Source of the DNA: Campylobacterota bacterium
Lineage (GTDB): Bacteria > Campylobacterota > Campylobacteria > Campylobacterales > Sulfurovaceae
Assembly (NCBI GenBank): GCA_003252535.1
Contig: QKDN01000069.1
Location: 1 to 59,737, forward strand
DNA length: 59,737 nt
Direction of reading: 5' to 3'
A model generated the notes under the pieces. The model was not told where the DNA came from, did no database searches, and worked only from the letters and a program-made list of their open reading frames with translations. The translations under genes were made by a program, and so were the position numbers. Shown one piece after another: positions 24,039-33,352 of the stretch (its first letter is position 1; every line of letters begins with the position of its first letter).

Positions 24039-26774
24039 ATGTATTACATTACCAACCTCAATAAGCAGCTCATAGGTGCTAGTAGTAATTTTCTCAGTTT
24101 CCTATCTATCGAAACTCTCCAGGAGTTGTTCAACAAGATCGCCGCAGGCGAGATCACAATAGATGACAGCAGTACGGAAACACTTACTATCAATTCCAGG
24201 AACGAAAGCCTCACGATAAACAAAAAAAGATATCCCGTGATGACGCTGATGGGCAACCTGGTGATCTACGAACTGTCAGAGGCCACAGAGATAGTGATCG
24301 AAGCACCTGTATCCTCAACGATATCCGAAGCACCTGCTGCCGTCAAAGAAGATACGCCTCTACCAACCTCTCCCCTCCAGACCAAGGTTGAAGAAAGCGA
24401 CAATGAACATCGTATCCAGCTCATCGATGATGATGAAGAGAACTGGCAACAACTCCTCAATGCAAGCAAGAACAGATCGACCATTTCCATCAAAGAGAAA
24501 CTCACCCAAGGCAAAGAAGCGGCAGAACCTGTAGTACCGGCACCTGTGCAGCAGCCGGTCCAGGCAGAGACAGTACAGCCGGAACCTCAAAGCGTACCGG
24601 AAGAGAAGAGCACAGTTGACTCAAGGGCTGCTATCGAAGAGTTCAAAAAACGAATGGCACAATCCTCTGTCGTACAGGAAGCTGCCCCGGTCGTCGAGTC
24701 TGCTCCGATCATCGAACCGGTGCCGGAAGTGCCTCAGGCTGAACCGGAAGAAAAGGATACGCACGACGCAAGAGCTGCCATCGAAGAGTTCAAAAAACGA
24801 ATGGCTCAGACTGCTGCTCCGGAGATCGAAACAAAAGAGCCCGAGGTTATAGAGATCGTCGAACAAAGCGCTGCCAATGAACCGCGACAGGTGATCGAAG
24901 AGTTCAAAAAACGACTCAAAGAATCGGGAGAGAAGGTCGAAAGCCTTGAGATCAATGAGATAGTACCCGAAGAGCCGGAAGTAAAAATCGAGGCCGTTAC
25001 GGCAGCTCCTGCACAAAATATACAGCCTGATTATACCGAGAGCAAAGCAGTCGAAATATTCGAAGAGGAGCTCCCGGCCAAAACTGTGGATGCAGTTCTG
25101 TACGAAGAAACCCCTGTCTATGAAACTCCTGTAACGCCTGCTGTCAAAGAAGACACACTCGATTTCCTCGCAGACGAAGAACCGGTCTCGACCACGGTCA
25201 GCACACCTGTAGCACCTGCCGCTCCTGCCGTGGAAGACAAGCTTGATATCGATCTCTTCCTCGAAGAAGAGGTCCAAGAGGAAGCTCCTGCCGTCCAGGT
25301 GCCTGTAACTCCGGCTGCCAAAGAAGACGAGTTCGACTTCCTAGCAGATGAAGAACCGGTCGCGGCCGCGGTCAGCGCTCCTGTAGTGCCTGCTGCTCCG
25401 GCTGTTGAAGATGAGCTTGATATCGATCTCTTCTTAGAAGAAGAGGTCCAAGAGGAAGCACCTGCCGTCCAGGTGCCTGTAACTCCGGCTGCCAAAGAAG
25501 ACGAGTTCGACTTCCTCGCAGACGAAGAACCGGTCGCGGCCGCGGTCAGCACTCCTGTAGCGCCTGCTGCTCCGGCTGTTGAAGATGAGCTTGATATCGA
25601 TCTCTTCCTGGAAGAAGAGGTCCAAGAGGAAGCACCTGCCGTTCAGGAGCCTGCAACACCAACTGCACAAGAAGACGAGTTCGATTTCTTCGCTGAAGAG
25701 GAACCTGCTGCAACGGTTGTCGAGAGCACACCTGCTGTACAGGATGAGCTTGATATCGACCTGCTCCTGGAAGAAGAGATCGAAGAAGAATCAGCAGAAA
25801 CACCACTTGCAGATGAAGCCTATGAAGACCTCTTCTCAGAACCTGAAGTGAAAAGAGAAGAGGAAGAGGAAATCGCAGCAGTAGAGGTCGGTGAATACGA
25901 TGACTTCCTCAGCCAGCCATCAGAAGAGAAAGTGGAAGAGCAGTTCGAGTCACAGGTCGAAGAGGAAGAGTATGATGATTTCCTTGCAGAACCGGTAACC
26001 AAGAGCGTAGAGGAAGAAGTTGCGGTAGAGGAGATAGAATCATACGGTGATCTTTTCGGTGAACCGCAACTTGATACTACTAGCGAACCTGAAGTACCGC
26101 AGGAACCTGAGATCTTTGAAGCGACTGGAACGGTCGAAGAGCCCAAGATACAAAGCAGAAAGAAGATTACTGTACCTACAGAACCTATCGTCATCAATCT
26201 CACAGAATCAGGTGCGAGACTCGGTGTCTCAGAGGAGGATTTCTCAGAGTTTCTTGATGAGTTCATAGACAAAGCTATCGATCTTGAAGAGAACCTCCAG
26301 AGTGATGATGCTGCCACACAGCAAAAAGCCGTCACAACACTTCTTGATCTCTCAAGTATGCTCAACCTGCCGACCACAGAGATCCTCGAGATCATGCAGG
26401 AAGAACAATCTGAAGATCTGAGTGAACTCATTGAAGCTTTCTATGAAACACTCAACCTGTTAACTACACAGGAGCTTGCAGGAGCCGAGGAAGAAGAGGA
26501 AGAAGAATTCGAACTCGAAGAAGAAGAGGAAGAGGAAGAAGAGGAAGAGGAAGAAGAAGAATTCGAACTCGAAGAAGAAGAGGAAGAGGAAGAAGAAGAA
26601 TTCGAACTCGAAGAAGAAGAGGAAGAGGAAGAAGAATTCGAACTCGAAGAAGAGGAAGAGGAAGAAGAATTCGAACTCGAAGAAGAGGAAGAGGAAGAAG
26701 AATTCGAACTCGAAGAAGAGGAAGAGGAAGAAGAATTCGAACTCGAAGAAGAAGCCGGTCATAGCAGAAGCTGA
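24039..26774 (+). CDS. Very acidic repeat protein, N-terminal part of a frameshifted Hpt protein
   Basis: 911 residues from MYYITNLNKQLI; the ATG has AAGGAG 9 bases upstream. The N-terminal ~90 residues look folded. Then come three IEEFKKRM/L-type motifs, four 58-residue Pro/Ala/Glu repeats (EDEFDFLADEEPV, DELDIDLFLEEEVQEEAP), a helical Hpt-like segment (LGVSEEDFSEFLDEFIDKAIDLEENL), and a run of about 90 residues that is almost all Glu with seven EFEL marks. The frame ends in EAGHSRS just after this run. A histidine phosphotransfer domain continues in the next frame (26752-27159). The natural protein was probably one 1046-residue chain. Confidence 0.75.
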   Translation: MYYITNLNKQLIGASSNFLSFLSIETLQELFNKIAAGEITIDDSSTETLTINSRNESLTINKKRYPVMTLMGNLVIYELSEATEIVIEAPVSSTISEAPAAVKEDTPLPTSPLQTKVEESDNEHRIQLIDDDEENWQQLLNASKNRSTISIKEKLTQGKEAAEPVVPAPVQQPVQAETVQPEPQSVPEEKSTVDSRAAIEEFKKRMAQSSVVQEAAPVVESAPIIEPVPEVPQAEPEEKDTHDARAAIEEFKKRMAQTAAPEIETKEPEVIEIVEQSAANEPRQVIEEFKKRLKESGEKVESLEINEIVPEEPEVKIEAVTAAPAQNIQPDYTESKAVEIFEEELPAKTVDAVLYEETPVYETPVTPAVKEDTLDFLADEEPVSTTVSTPVAPAAPAVEDKLDIDLFLEEEVQEEAPAVQVPVTPAAKEDEFDFLADEEPVAAAVSAPVVPAAPAVEDELDIDLFLEEEVQEEAPAVQVPVTPAAKEDEFDFLADEEPVAAAVSTPVAPAAPAVEDELDIDLFLEEEVQEEAPAVQEPATPTAQEDEFDFFAEEEPAATVVESTPAVQDELDIDLLLEEEIEEESAETPLADEAYEDLFSEPEVKREEEEEIAAVEVGEYDDFLSQPSEEKVEEQFESQVEEEEYDDFLAEPVTKSVEEEVAVEEIESYGDLFGEPQLDTTSEPEVPQEPEIFEATGTVEEPKIQSRKKITVPTEPIVINLTESGARLGVSEEDFSEFLDEFIDKAIDLEENLQSDDAATQQKAVTTLLDLSSMLNLPTTEILEIMQEEQSEDLSELIEAFYETLNLLTTQELAGAEEEEEEEFELEEEEEEEEEEEEEEEFELEEEEEEEEEEFELEEEEEEEEEFELEEEEEEEEFELEEEEEEEEFELEEEEEEEEFELEEEAGHSRS
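25128..25797. repeat. 174-bp tandem repeats inside the acidic gene
   Basis: Copies start at 25128, 25302, 25476 and 25650, exactly 174 bp (58 codons) apart. The second and third are nearly identical; the fourth is diverged and shorter. All keep the reading frame, so copy number could change by recombination without breaking the protein. Confidence 0.9.
26487..26754. repeat. Purine-rich GAA/GAG repeat tract encoding poly-Glu with EFEL marks
   Basis: About 270 bp made of gaagag-type units punctuated seven times by gaattcgaactc. The last units are identical 33-bp copies (11 codons). The coding strand is nearly pure purine apart from the marks. Such tracts slip in replication and are difficult to assemble. 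The reading frame changes right after the final copy. Confidence 0.9.
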
Positions 26775-27159
26775 AGAAGATACAAGCAATGCAATCTGTC
26801 CTCCGATCGATTACGCAAGTATCAAACCGATCCACTTCGACTTCAGACTTGAAGAGGCAGCAGAAGATCTGAGCCTACCGGTAGACCTGATAGAAGAATT
26901 TGTCAATGACTTTATCAATCAGGCGCATGAAGAGCAAGCGACATTCATCAAGGCATGTAGAGAGGGCGACATTACTACGATCCAGAAAACAGGCCACAAG
27001 CTCAAAGGTGTCTCGAGCAACCTCAGGATCAAGCCACTGGCAGATACGCTTGAAGAGATACAGTTCAACGACAACCCAAGCAGGTTTGAACCACTTCTGA
27101 AAAAGTATTGGGGACAATTCCTGTCGTTCGAGCTCTTTATGAAGAACAAATCACATTAA
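26752..27159 (+). pseudogene. Hpt phosphotransfer domain, out-of-frame C-terminal part of the acidic protein
   Basis: 135 residues in the +1 frame relative to the acidic gene, beginning KPVIAEAEEDTSN and ending in a stop at 27157-27159. The phosphoacceptor site is intact (KTGHKLKGVSSNLRI, histidine in the HxxKG pattern), within a four-helix Hpt layout (IEEFVNDFINQAHEEQATFIKAC). There is no start codon or ribosome site of its own. One base fewer at about 26745-26753 would fuse it to the acidic protein. An assembly error, phase variation or frameshifting could each explain the break. The intact site and conserved sequence argue that the domain is still in use. Confidence 0.7.
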
Positions 27160-27180
27160 GCCTAGGAAAGGAGATAAAAC

Positions 27181-30100
27181 ATGACTATTAAAAATAGACT
27201 CAAGCTGATCGGTCTTGTACCGATATCGCTTCTTATTCTATTGTCGAGTTACTTTTTGGTCACATCATATCGTAACTATGAAAAAGCAAATGCATTGAAA
27301 GTGGTTCTCGCGAACAACACACTTCTCAATGAGATTTTGCTTCAGGTGGGTAAAGAGAGAGGGCTTACAGCTCTCTATCTTGGATCAAATAAAGTACGTT
27401 TTGAAGAACCTCTTAAAAAGCAAAGAAAGGTTCTCGATACGGCAGTAGTGAAGCTCAAGGAAGCGCTTGTTATACATAACGATGCTTTGTTTCCTTTCCT
27501 GACCAAAGGTATCAGCAAGTTCGATACTGAAAAATATGAGGTGCTCGTCAAAAACCTTGGACAGCTCAAAGCAATACGTGATCTTGTTGATACTACCAAT
27601 GCAGATTTTTCAGAGGTATTCTTCGACAAATATACACAGCTTATCGCTACTCCGACCGTCGACAACCTCCTGCAGACCCACAAGTTCGTTCTTGACTCGG
27701 AGATCGCATCGCTGATCATGACCCTGAACCAGATCGATATTGCAAAAGAGAACAGCGGTCTCGAACGCGGTTTCATCTCCTACTTTATGGCAAAGAAATC
27801 ATCTCTTTCATTCGATCAGATCGCACTCTGGGACACTTTCAAAACCAAGGCGAACGGTTTTGACTATGAGAAGATCGCTGACCCTGAAATCTTCAACAAA
27901 GTGTTTGCACTCTATAACGACCCCAAGAACAAAGAGATACTCAATGACCTTACTGTAACATCATCTGCGATTCAGACAGACGTCGACAACGGTGACTACT
28001 CCGAAGACCCTACAGACTGGTTTACACTCCAGACAAAAAAGATATCCATCCTTTCCAAGGCCCAGGTGATCGTCTCCAAAAAACTCTGGAACAGATCAGA
28101 CGTGTTCCTACAGGTTCAGATCCTGACACTTGCGATCTCTATCGCGATCTGGATCCTCGCATTGATCCTCGCATTTGTCGGTTATACCACAACCAAAGGT
28201 ATCACCAACAACATCAGGGAGCTTGAAGACGTTATCAACAAAGCCGTTGCTGACATGAAAGAGGGTGATGAGTACTTTGCTTCGGATACTGCCGATATCG
28301 AGAACGTCGAGCTTGATACCCACGAAGGTACCAAGACAGCATACCGCTTCCTTGAACAGCTTGTTGAAACAGCGAAGGCCGATAAACAGCTCGCGCTCCA
28401 GGCAAACGAAGCGAAGTCTCTCTTCCTTGCGAACATGTCGCATGAGATCCGTACACCGCTTAACGGTATTGTTGGATTTACGGAGCTTCTCAAGGCAACT
28501 GACGTCAATGAAGAACAGGCAGAGTTCCTTGCCATTATCGATAAGAGTTCGGAGAACCTTCTCAGTATTATCAATAACATCCTTGACCTCTCCAAGATCG
28601 AAAGTAACAAAGTCGAGATCGAAAATATCGTCTTTGACTCGGAAGCAGAGTTCGACAGTGCCGTCGAAACCTATGCAGTCGGTGCAGCTGAGAAAAATAT
28701 CGACCTCAACTACTATATGGATCCGACCATCAGCAAGCAGCTCAAGGGTGACCCGACCAAGATCAAAGAGGTTCTTATCAACCTTATGTCCAATGCAGTC
28801 AAGTTTACCAGCCACGGCGGTTTCATCAATGTTGAGGTCAAAAAGATCAAAGGTGAGGATGGTGAACCGAACAGAATACTGTTCAGTGTCCAGGACAGCG
28901 GTATCGGTATGACCAAGGATCAGCAGGCAAGAATTTTCGACGCATTCTCACAGGCGGATATTTCGGTCACAAGAAAATACGGTGGTACAGGTCTCGGTCT
29001 TACACTTTCAAGCCAGTTCGTTGAGCTTATGGGGGGTAAACTGGAGCTTACAAGTGCCAAAGACCAGGGGACAACATTCTATTTCAGCCTCTATCTTGAA
29101 GAGGTCACAAGTACGGAAACCGATCTCTTCAACGCCTTCACTGCGCTTACTATTGGAAAATACCAGCAGGAAACTCCGGGCGTACTCGATAACTACCTCA
29201 GCAGGTATTTTGACTACTTTGGTCCAGTAGTCAAGCACTTCAACAGTATCGATGAGCTCAAAGACCTTGCAGGCAGAGATATCTGCAAGAGTTACTGGAT
29301 CGACATCGATAAAGCGAAACAGAATATCCTTGATGCATCGTCTACAATAGATAAGACCAAAATGATTTTCATTGCCAATCTTACCAGCAGAAGCAGACTT
29401 GAATCACTTGGTGCGAAACAGAACAACATTATCTATAAACCAGTTACCGTCAGAAAGATACGCGAGGCCCTCCTTTCGTTCTCTGATACGAAGCTTGAAG
29501 ACCTGGTGGAAGAACATGCACCGGCAGCCGAGGGGCATTACTTCAATGCGAACGTACTCGTCGCCGAGGACAATATCATCAACCAGAAACTCATCAGACA
29601 TATTCTGACAGAATCAGGCCTCAAAGTCGATCTTGCCAACAACGGACTGGAGGCATTCGAGAAAAGAAGAACCGGTAACTACGATATCATCTTCATGGAT
29701 ATCCAGATGCCTGTACTGGATGGTATTGAAGCAACGCGTGAGATACTCGACTTCGAAGAAGATGAGGGAATACCGCATATTCCTATCGTCGCACTGACGG
29801 CCAACGCTCTCAAGGGCGACAAAGAAAGATTCCTCAAGGAGGGTATGGACGAGTATATTTCCAAACCGCTAGAGACATCCGAACTCCTCTTCGTACTCAA
29901 CAAGTATCTCCACGACAAAGTTGTCACAGAACCTGCTTCCCGTGCTGAAAAACCGAAAGAAGAACCGAAAAAAGAGGTCAAACCGGAACCAAAACCCGAA
30001 CCTAAACCGGAGCCGAAACCAGAGCCAAAACCCAAGGTAAAAGTTGCTCCAAAACCAGAAGGAAGCACGGAAGAAGCTCCGAGAGTCAAAAAAGTTCTCA

Positions 30101-30501
30101 AGAAAAAAGTGATCAAGAAGGCTCCTGAAGCCGAAACTGTCGAAGAACCGGCAGAGGCAAAGAAAGTTGTCAAAAAGGTTCTCAAGAAGAAAGTGGCAAG
30201 CCCCGCACCGGCCGCTGCAGAGCGTCCGCACAAGATTCTTCTTGCAAAGAAAAACCTTCTTGGCAGTAGAATAATTGCAAAGATATTGAATGGCCTGGAG
30301 TATGACTTCGACAAGCTTGATGAAGTCGGATCACTTGACAAAGGTGTAGGAAGCGGTCAGTACGATCTCCTGCTGATCGATAAAGAACTTCTCCCTGCCG
30401 ATATCAGTGCAATTGAAGATAAAGTAGCTATAATCGTGCTTCCTGAATCAAATGTGACCAAAGAAGCTCTTGAAGCAATGATCAATAAACATAGAGGATA
30501 A
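27181..30501 (+). CDS. Hybrid histidine kinase with NIT sensor and degenerate C-terminal receiver
   Basis: 1106 residues. Membrane helix at about 11-30, periplasmic NIT (nitrate/nitrite-sensing-type) domain with two ERG motifs (KERGLTALYLGS, LERGFISYFMAKKS), second helix at about 315-335. HisKA has MSHEIRTPLNG with His421, and HATPase has GSGIGM-like SGIGMTKDQQ and GGTGLGLTLS. A degenerate receiver follows, then a true receiver (VAEDN, phospho-Asp840 in FMDIQMPVLDG, final SKPLE). After it come Lys/Pro/Glu repeats (PKPEPKPEP) and lysine-rich KKVLKKKV blocks, then a receiver-like end (LLAKKNLLGSRIIAKIL) lacking clear phosphorylation residues. AAAGGAGA precedes the ATG. Confidence 0.93.
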   Translation: MTIKNRLKLIGLVPISLLILLSSYFLVTSYRNYEKANALKVVLANNTLLNEILLQVGKERGLTALYLGSNKVRFEEPLKKQRKVLDTAVVKLKEALVIHNDALFPFLTKGISKFDTEKYEVLVKNLGQLKAIRDLVDTTNADFSEVFFDKYTQLIATPTVDNLLQTHKFVLDSEIASLIMTLNQIDIAKENSGLERGFISYFMAKKSSLSFDQIALWDTFKTKANGFDYEKIADPEIFNKVFALYNDPKNKEILNDLTVTSSAIQTDVDNGDYSEDPTDWFTLQTKKISILSKAQVIVSKKLWNRSDVFLQVQILTLAISIAIWILALILAFVGYTTTKGITNNIRELEDVINKAVADMKEGDEYFASDTADIENVELDTHEGTKTAYRFLEQLVETAKADKQLALQANEAKSLFLANMSHEIRTPLNGIVGFTELLKATDVNEEQAEFLAIIDKSSENLLSIINNILDLSKIESNKVEIENIVFDSEAEFDSAVETYAVGAAEKNIDLNYYMDPTISKQLKGDPTKIKEVLINLMSNAVKFTSHGGFINVEVKKIKGEDGEPNRILFSVQDSGIGMTKDQQARIFDAFSQADISVTRKYGGTGLGLTLSSQFVELMGGKLELTSAKDQGTTFYFSLYLEEVTSTETDLFNAFTALTIGKYQQETPGVLDNYLSRYFDYFGPVVKHFNSIDELKDLAGRDICKSYWIDIDKAKQNILDASSTIDKTKMIFIANLTSRSRLESLGAKQNNIIYKPVTVRKIREALLSFSDTKLEDLVEEHAPAAEGHYFNANVLVAEDNIINQKLIRHILTESGLKVDLANNGLEAFEKRRTGNYDIIFMDIQMPVLDGIEATREILDFEEDEGIPHIPIVALTANALKGDKERFLKEGMDEYISKPLETSELLFVLNKYLHDKVVTEPASRAEKPKEEPKKEVKPEPKPEPKPEPKPEPKPKVKVAPKPEGSTEEAPRVKKVLKKKVIKKAPEAETVEEPAEAKKVVKKVLKKKVASPAPAAAERPHKILLAKKNLLGSRIIAKILNGLEYDFDKLDEVGSLDKGVGSGQYDLLLIDKELLPADISAIEDKVAIIVLPESNVTKEALEAMINKHRG

Positions 30502-30505
30502 TAAT

Positions 30506-30871
30506 ATGGGCTTAAAAGTTTTAGTTGTTGATGATGATATGATCAATAGAATGCTGCTGAAAACACTTCTCAAGAAAAATGCAAGCGTTTCTGAGATCCT
30601 GGAGGCGGAGAATGGTTCCGAGGCACTTGAAAAACTCAAAAAAGAGGCTGATGTCAACATCATCCTTCTTGACGTTATGATGCCTGTTCTCAACGGTGTC
30701 GAGTTCCTCAAAATATTCAGAGCAGAAATGTCCAACAGCCATATACCTGTCATCGTACTGACAACTGATGATACAAGAAAAACCGAAGTACTTGAGAACG
30801 GTGCGAACGACTTCCTTAGAAAGCCGATACTCGGAGAGGATCTCAACCAGAAGATCAGTCAGTGGACATAA
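30506..30871 (+). CDS. Single-domain response regulator (CheY-like)
   Basis: 121 residues, one receiver domain. Acidic pair VVDDDMINRM, phosphoacceptor Asp in NIILLDVMMPVLNG, switch Thr in VLTTDD, and conserved Lys in FLRKPI. No output domain; it should relay phosphate or act by protein contact. It starts 4 bases after the kinase stop with GAGG upstream, so it is the last step of the same phosphorelay. Confidence 0.93.
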   Translation: MGLKVLVVDDDMINRMLLKTLLKKNASVSEILEAENGSEALEKLKKEADVNIILLDVMMPVLNGVEFLKIFRAEMSNSHIPVIVLTTDDTRKTEVLENGANDFLRKPILGEDLNQKISQWT

Positions 30872-30880
30872 TATCCAGAC

Positions 30881-30923
30881 CAAAGGTCTTATGACCTTTG
30901 ATAAGCCCTTTTCTCAAAAGGGC
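30881..30923. terminator. Two tandem hairpins between the response regulator and lon
   Basis: Stem 1 is caaaggtc/gacctttg (30881-30888, 30893-30900). Stem 2 is gccctttt/aaaagggc (30905-30912, 30916-30923), ending one base before the lon stop codon. Both are perfect 8-bp stems and stem 2 has T- and A-runs inside its arms. They sit between convergent genes, so a bidirectional terminator is likely. Confidence 0.8.
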
Positions 30924-30924
30924 A

Positions 30925-33342
30925 TTAAAGCAAACTTTCCTTTAAAACCTCTTCTATCCTGCTTACAGCGACAATATTCAATGATCCTTTAACCTCATCC
31001 GGTATCTCATCGAGGTCTCTTTCGTAGTTTTTGACCGGTATCAATGCTTTCGTAACGCCTGCCTTGTATGCAGCAATGAGTTTTTCCTTAAGCCCTCCGA
31101 TAGGGAGTACTTTTCCAGTCAGTGTCAATTCACCGGTCATTGCCACACTGTTATCAACCTTTTTGCCGCTCAATATCGATGCTATCACCGTAGCCATCGC
31201 AATACCGGCACTCGGACCATCCTTGGGCGTTGCACCTTCAGGCACATGTACATGAAGATCATAGCGCTTATAGACCTCGCTTGGATCAAGAGCAGCACCA
31301 TCCTCTTTCTCTTTTGGTGTAGCAGGTATCTCGGTCTGCGCTATTTCGATCTTTCCTTCATCGATCAGGAGCTTTATCACGCTGAAAGCAATACGTACAG
31401 ACTCCTTCATGACATCACCGAGACTGCCGGTAAGCTGCATGCCACCCTTCCCTTTGATCCTCAGAGCCTCAATGGTCAGGACATCGCCGCCCACTGCCGT
31501 CCATGCAAGTCCATTGACTATACCTACCTGTGGCATCTCCTCGATCGCCGATATCTCAAAGACTTTTTTATCGGCAAATTTATCGAGATTTTTCAATGTG
31601 ATCGAAACCTTTTCACTCTCTTTGTCTTCGAGGATGATACGGGCAGTTTTTCGCATCAAAGTCGCGATCTTGCGACGCAGATTCCTGACACCCGACTCCC
31701 GTGTGTGTTCCTCAATAAGCTTTTTCAGTGCACCCTGGGAGATCGTGAATTCACTCTTCTTCAATGCATGTTTTTTCAACTCCTGAGGGATGAGATAACG
31801 CTGTGCTATCTCCATTTTCTCATTGGGAGTATAACTGCTGAGCGTAATGAACTCCATCCTGTCACGGAGCGGTGCAGGAATCCTCCCGATATCATTCGCT
31901 GTAGCTATGAATATTGCTTTGCTCAGATCAATATGAAAGTTGAGATAATAATCCCTGTAATGGCTGTTCTGCTCAGGATCAAGGATCTCAAGGAGAGCAG
32001 CTGTCGGATCACCTCTCTGGCTTCTGCCGACCTTGTCTATCTCATCAAGGACGATCACCGGGTCCATACTCCTGGCCTCGATCAGCCCCTGGACTATTCT
32101 TCCCGGCATTGCACCGACATAGGTTCGCCTGTGCCCCCTGAGCTCGTTCACATCCTCAAGCCCACCAAGTGCAAGACGCACAAGCGGCCGTTTCAGTGCG
32201 GTAGCTATAGAGTTGGCAAGTGATGTCTTCCCGACACCCGGCGGTCCGAAAAAGCAGAGTATCACACCTCTGGAGTCCTTTTTCGACACACCACGCAATT
32301 CTGCGAGTTCGTGAGTCGAGAAATACTCTACGATCCGTTCTTTTGGTTTCTCGAGTGAATAGTGATCCTTGTCAAGAATTTTTGCCACATCGCTTACACT
32401 CAATGCTTTTGTCGTGTGCTTTCCAAAAGGCATCTCAAAAACCCATTCAAGATAAGTCTGGAGTATGTTCGCATCACCACTGTCAGGATGGATTCTCGCA
32501 AATCTCTCAAGCTGCTTTTTGATCTCGCCGTAGGCATCATCTTTTATATGCGGCTTGATATTTTCAAGTTTTTTCCTGAAATTGTCGATCTCTTCTTCAC
32601 GCTGTGTATCGACACCCAGATCCTTTTGTATCTGTTTCATCTGTTCTTTGAGGAAATACTCTTTGTTGGTCTGCTCTATCTTGCTGTGAACCTTGTTACG
32701 TATCTCCCTCTGTACCTTGCCAGACTCGATCTGAGCGATAAGAATATCGATAATACCAAGCAGCCTGTTCTCTATATCACTCTCTATATAGAGTTCGTAA
32801 GCTTTGGTCTTGTTGAGCTTGAGCATCGAAGAGATCAGGTCTGCGATGCGATGGGGTTCGTTATTCTCCTCTATGGTCCGTAGAAGATCGGCTGGAAATG
32901 TCCCGCCGAGCGACGAAAGCTGCTTCATTTTGTCACGCATGATATCCATCAAGGCATCAACTTTGAGCTTGTTGTATTCACTGTTGCTGACGATATCTAT
33001 AACAGCCGAGAGGAAGTCGCTATGGTTTTCCGCTACGATCACACCTCTCGTAAGTCCCTGGAAGAGTACTTTGACCCTACCGTCAGGCATGTGTACCTTA
33101 CGCATGATCGAACCGACAACACCGTAGGTGTAGATGTCGGCAAAATTTCTTCCACCTTCATGTCCCTCTCTTGTCGAAGTAACAAAGAGAAGCGAATTGT
33201 TCTCGATCGCATAAGTAGCGGCATCGATATCCTTCTGATTTTCCAGAAATATCGGACTGATCATAAAAGGATAGAGAAACAGATTATCCTCTACGATGAT
33301 CGGTAACGTAGCAGGAAACTCGTCATAGTCACTTAAATGCAT
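30925..33342 (-). CDS. lon: ATP-dependent protease Lon
   Basis: 805 residues, full length. It degrades misfolded and regulatory proteins. The N-terminal substrate domain starts LSDYDEFPATLPIIVEDNLFLYPFM. AAA+ Walker A GPPGVGKTSLANS (about residue 367), Walker B VIVLDEIDKV, and the C-terminal Ser-Lys protease with the nucleophile in KDGPSAGIAMA and the catalytic Lys in the later GLKEKLIAAYKAG segment. It follows bamD by 10 bases and shares its transcript. Confidence 0.97.
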   Translation of the reverse strand: MHLSDYDEFPATLPIIVEDNLFLYPFMISPIFLENQKDIDAATYAIENNSLLFVTSTREGHEGGRNFADIYTYGVVGSIMRKVHMPDGRVKVLFQGLTRGVIVAENHSDFLSAVIDIVSNSEYNKLKVDALMDIMRDKMKQLSSLGGTFPADLLRTIEENNEPHRIADLISSMLKLNKTKAYELYIESDIENRLLGIIDILIAQIESGKVQREIRNKVHSKIEQTNKEYFLKEQMKQIQKDLGVDTQREEEIDNFRKKLENIKPHIKDDAYGEIKKQLERFARIHPDSGDANILQTYLEWVFEMPFGKHTTKALSVSDVAKILDKDHYSLEKPKERIVEYFSTHELAELRGVSKKDSRGVILCFFGPPGVGKTSLANSIATALKRPLVRLALGGLEDVNELRGHRRTYVGAMPGRIVQGLIEARSMDPVIVLDEIDKVGRSQRGDPTAALLEILDPEQNSHYRDYYLNFHIDLSKAIFIATANDIGRIPAPLRDRMEFITLSSYTPNEKMEIAQRYLIPQELKKHALKKSEFTISQGALKKLIEEHTRESGVRNLRRKIATLMRKTARIILEDKESEKVSITLKNLDKFADKKVFEISAIEEMPQVGIVNGLAWTAVGGDVLTIEALRIKGKGGMQLTGSLGDVMKESVRIAFSVIKLLIDEGKIEIAQTEIPATPKEKEDGAALDPSEVYKRYDLHVHVPEGATPKDGPSAGIAMATVIASILSGKKVDNSVAMTGELTLTGKVLPIGGLKEKLIAAYKAGVTKALIPVKNYERDLDEIPDEVKGSLNIVAVSRIEEVLKESLL

Positions 33343-33352
33343 TCGGCCTCAC

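Noticed and set aside
25128-25797. CRISPR-like repeat array
   Set aside because: Repeats are 174 bp, directly adjacent and in coding frame; no spacers.
26460-26789. Phe/Leu-rich minus-strand frames over the Glu tract
   Set aside because: Pure consequence of GAA/GAG repeats read backwards.
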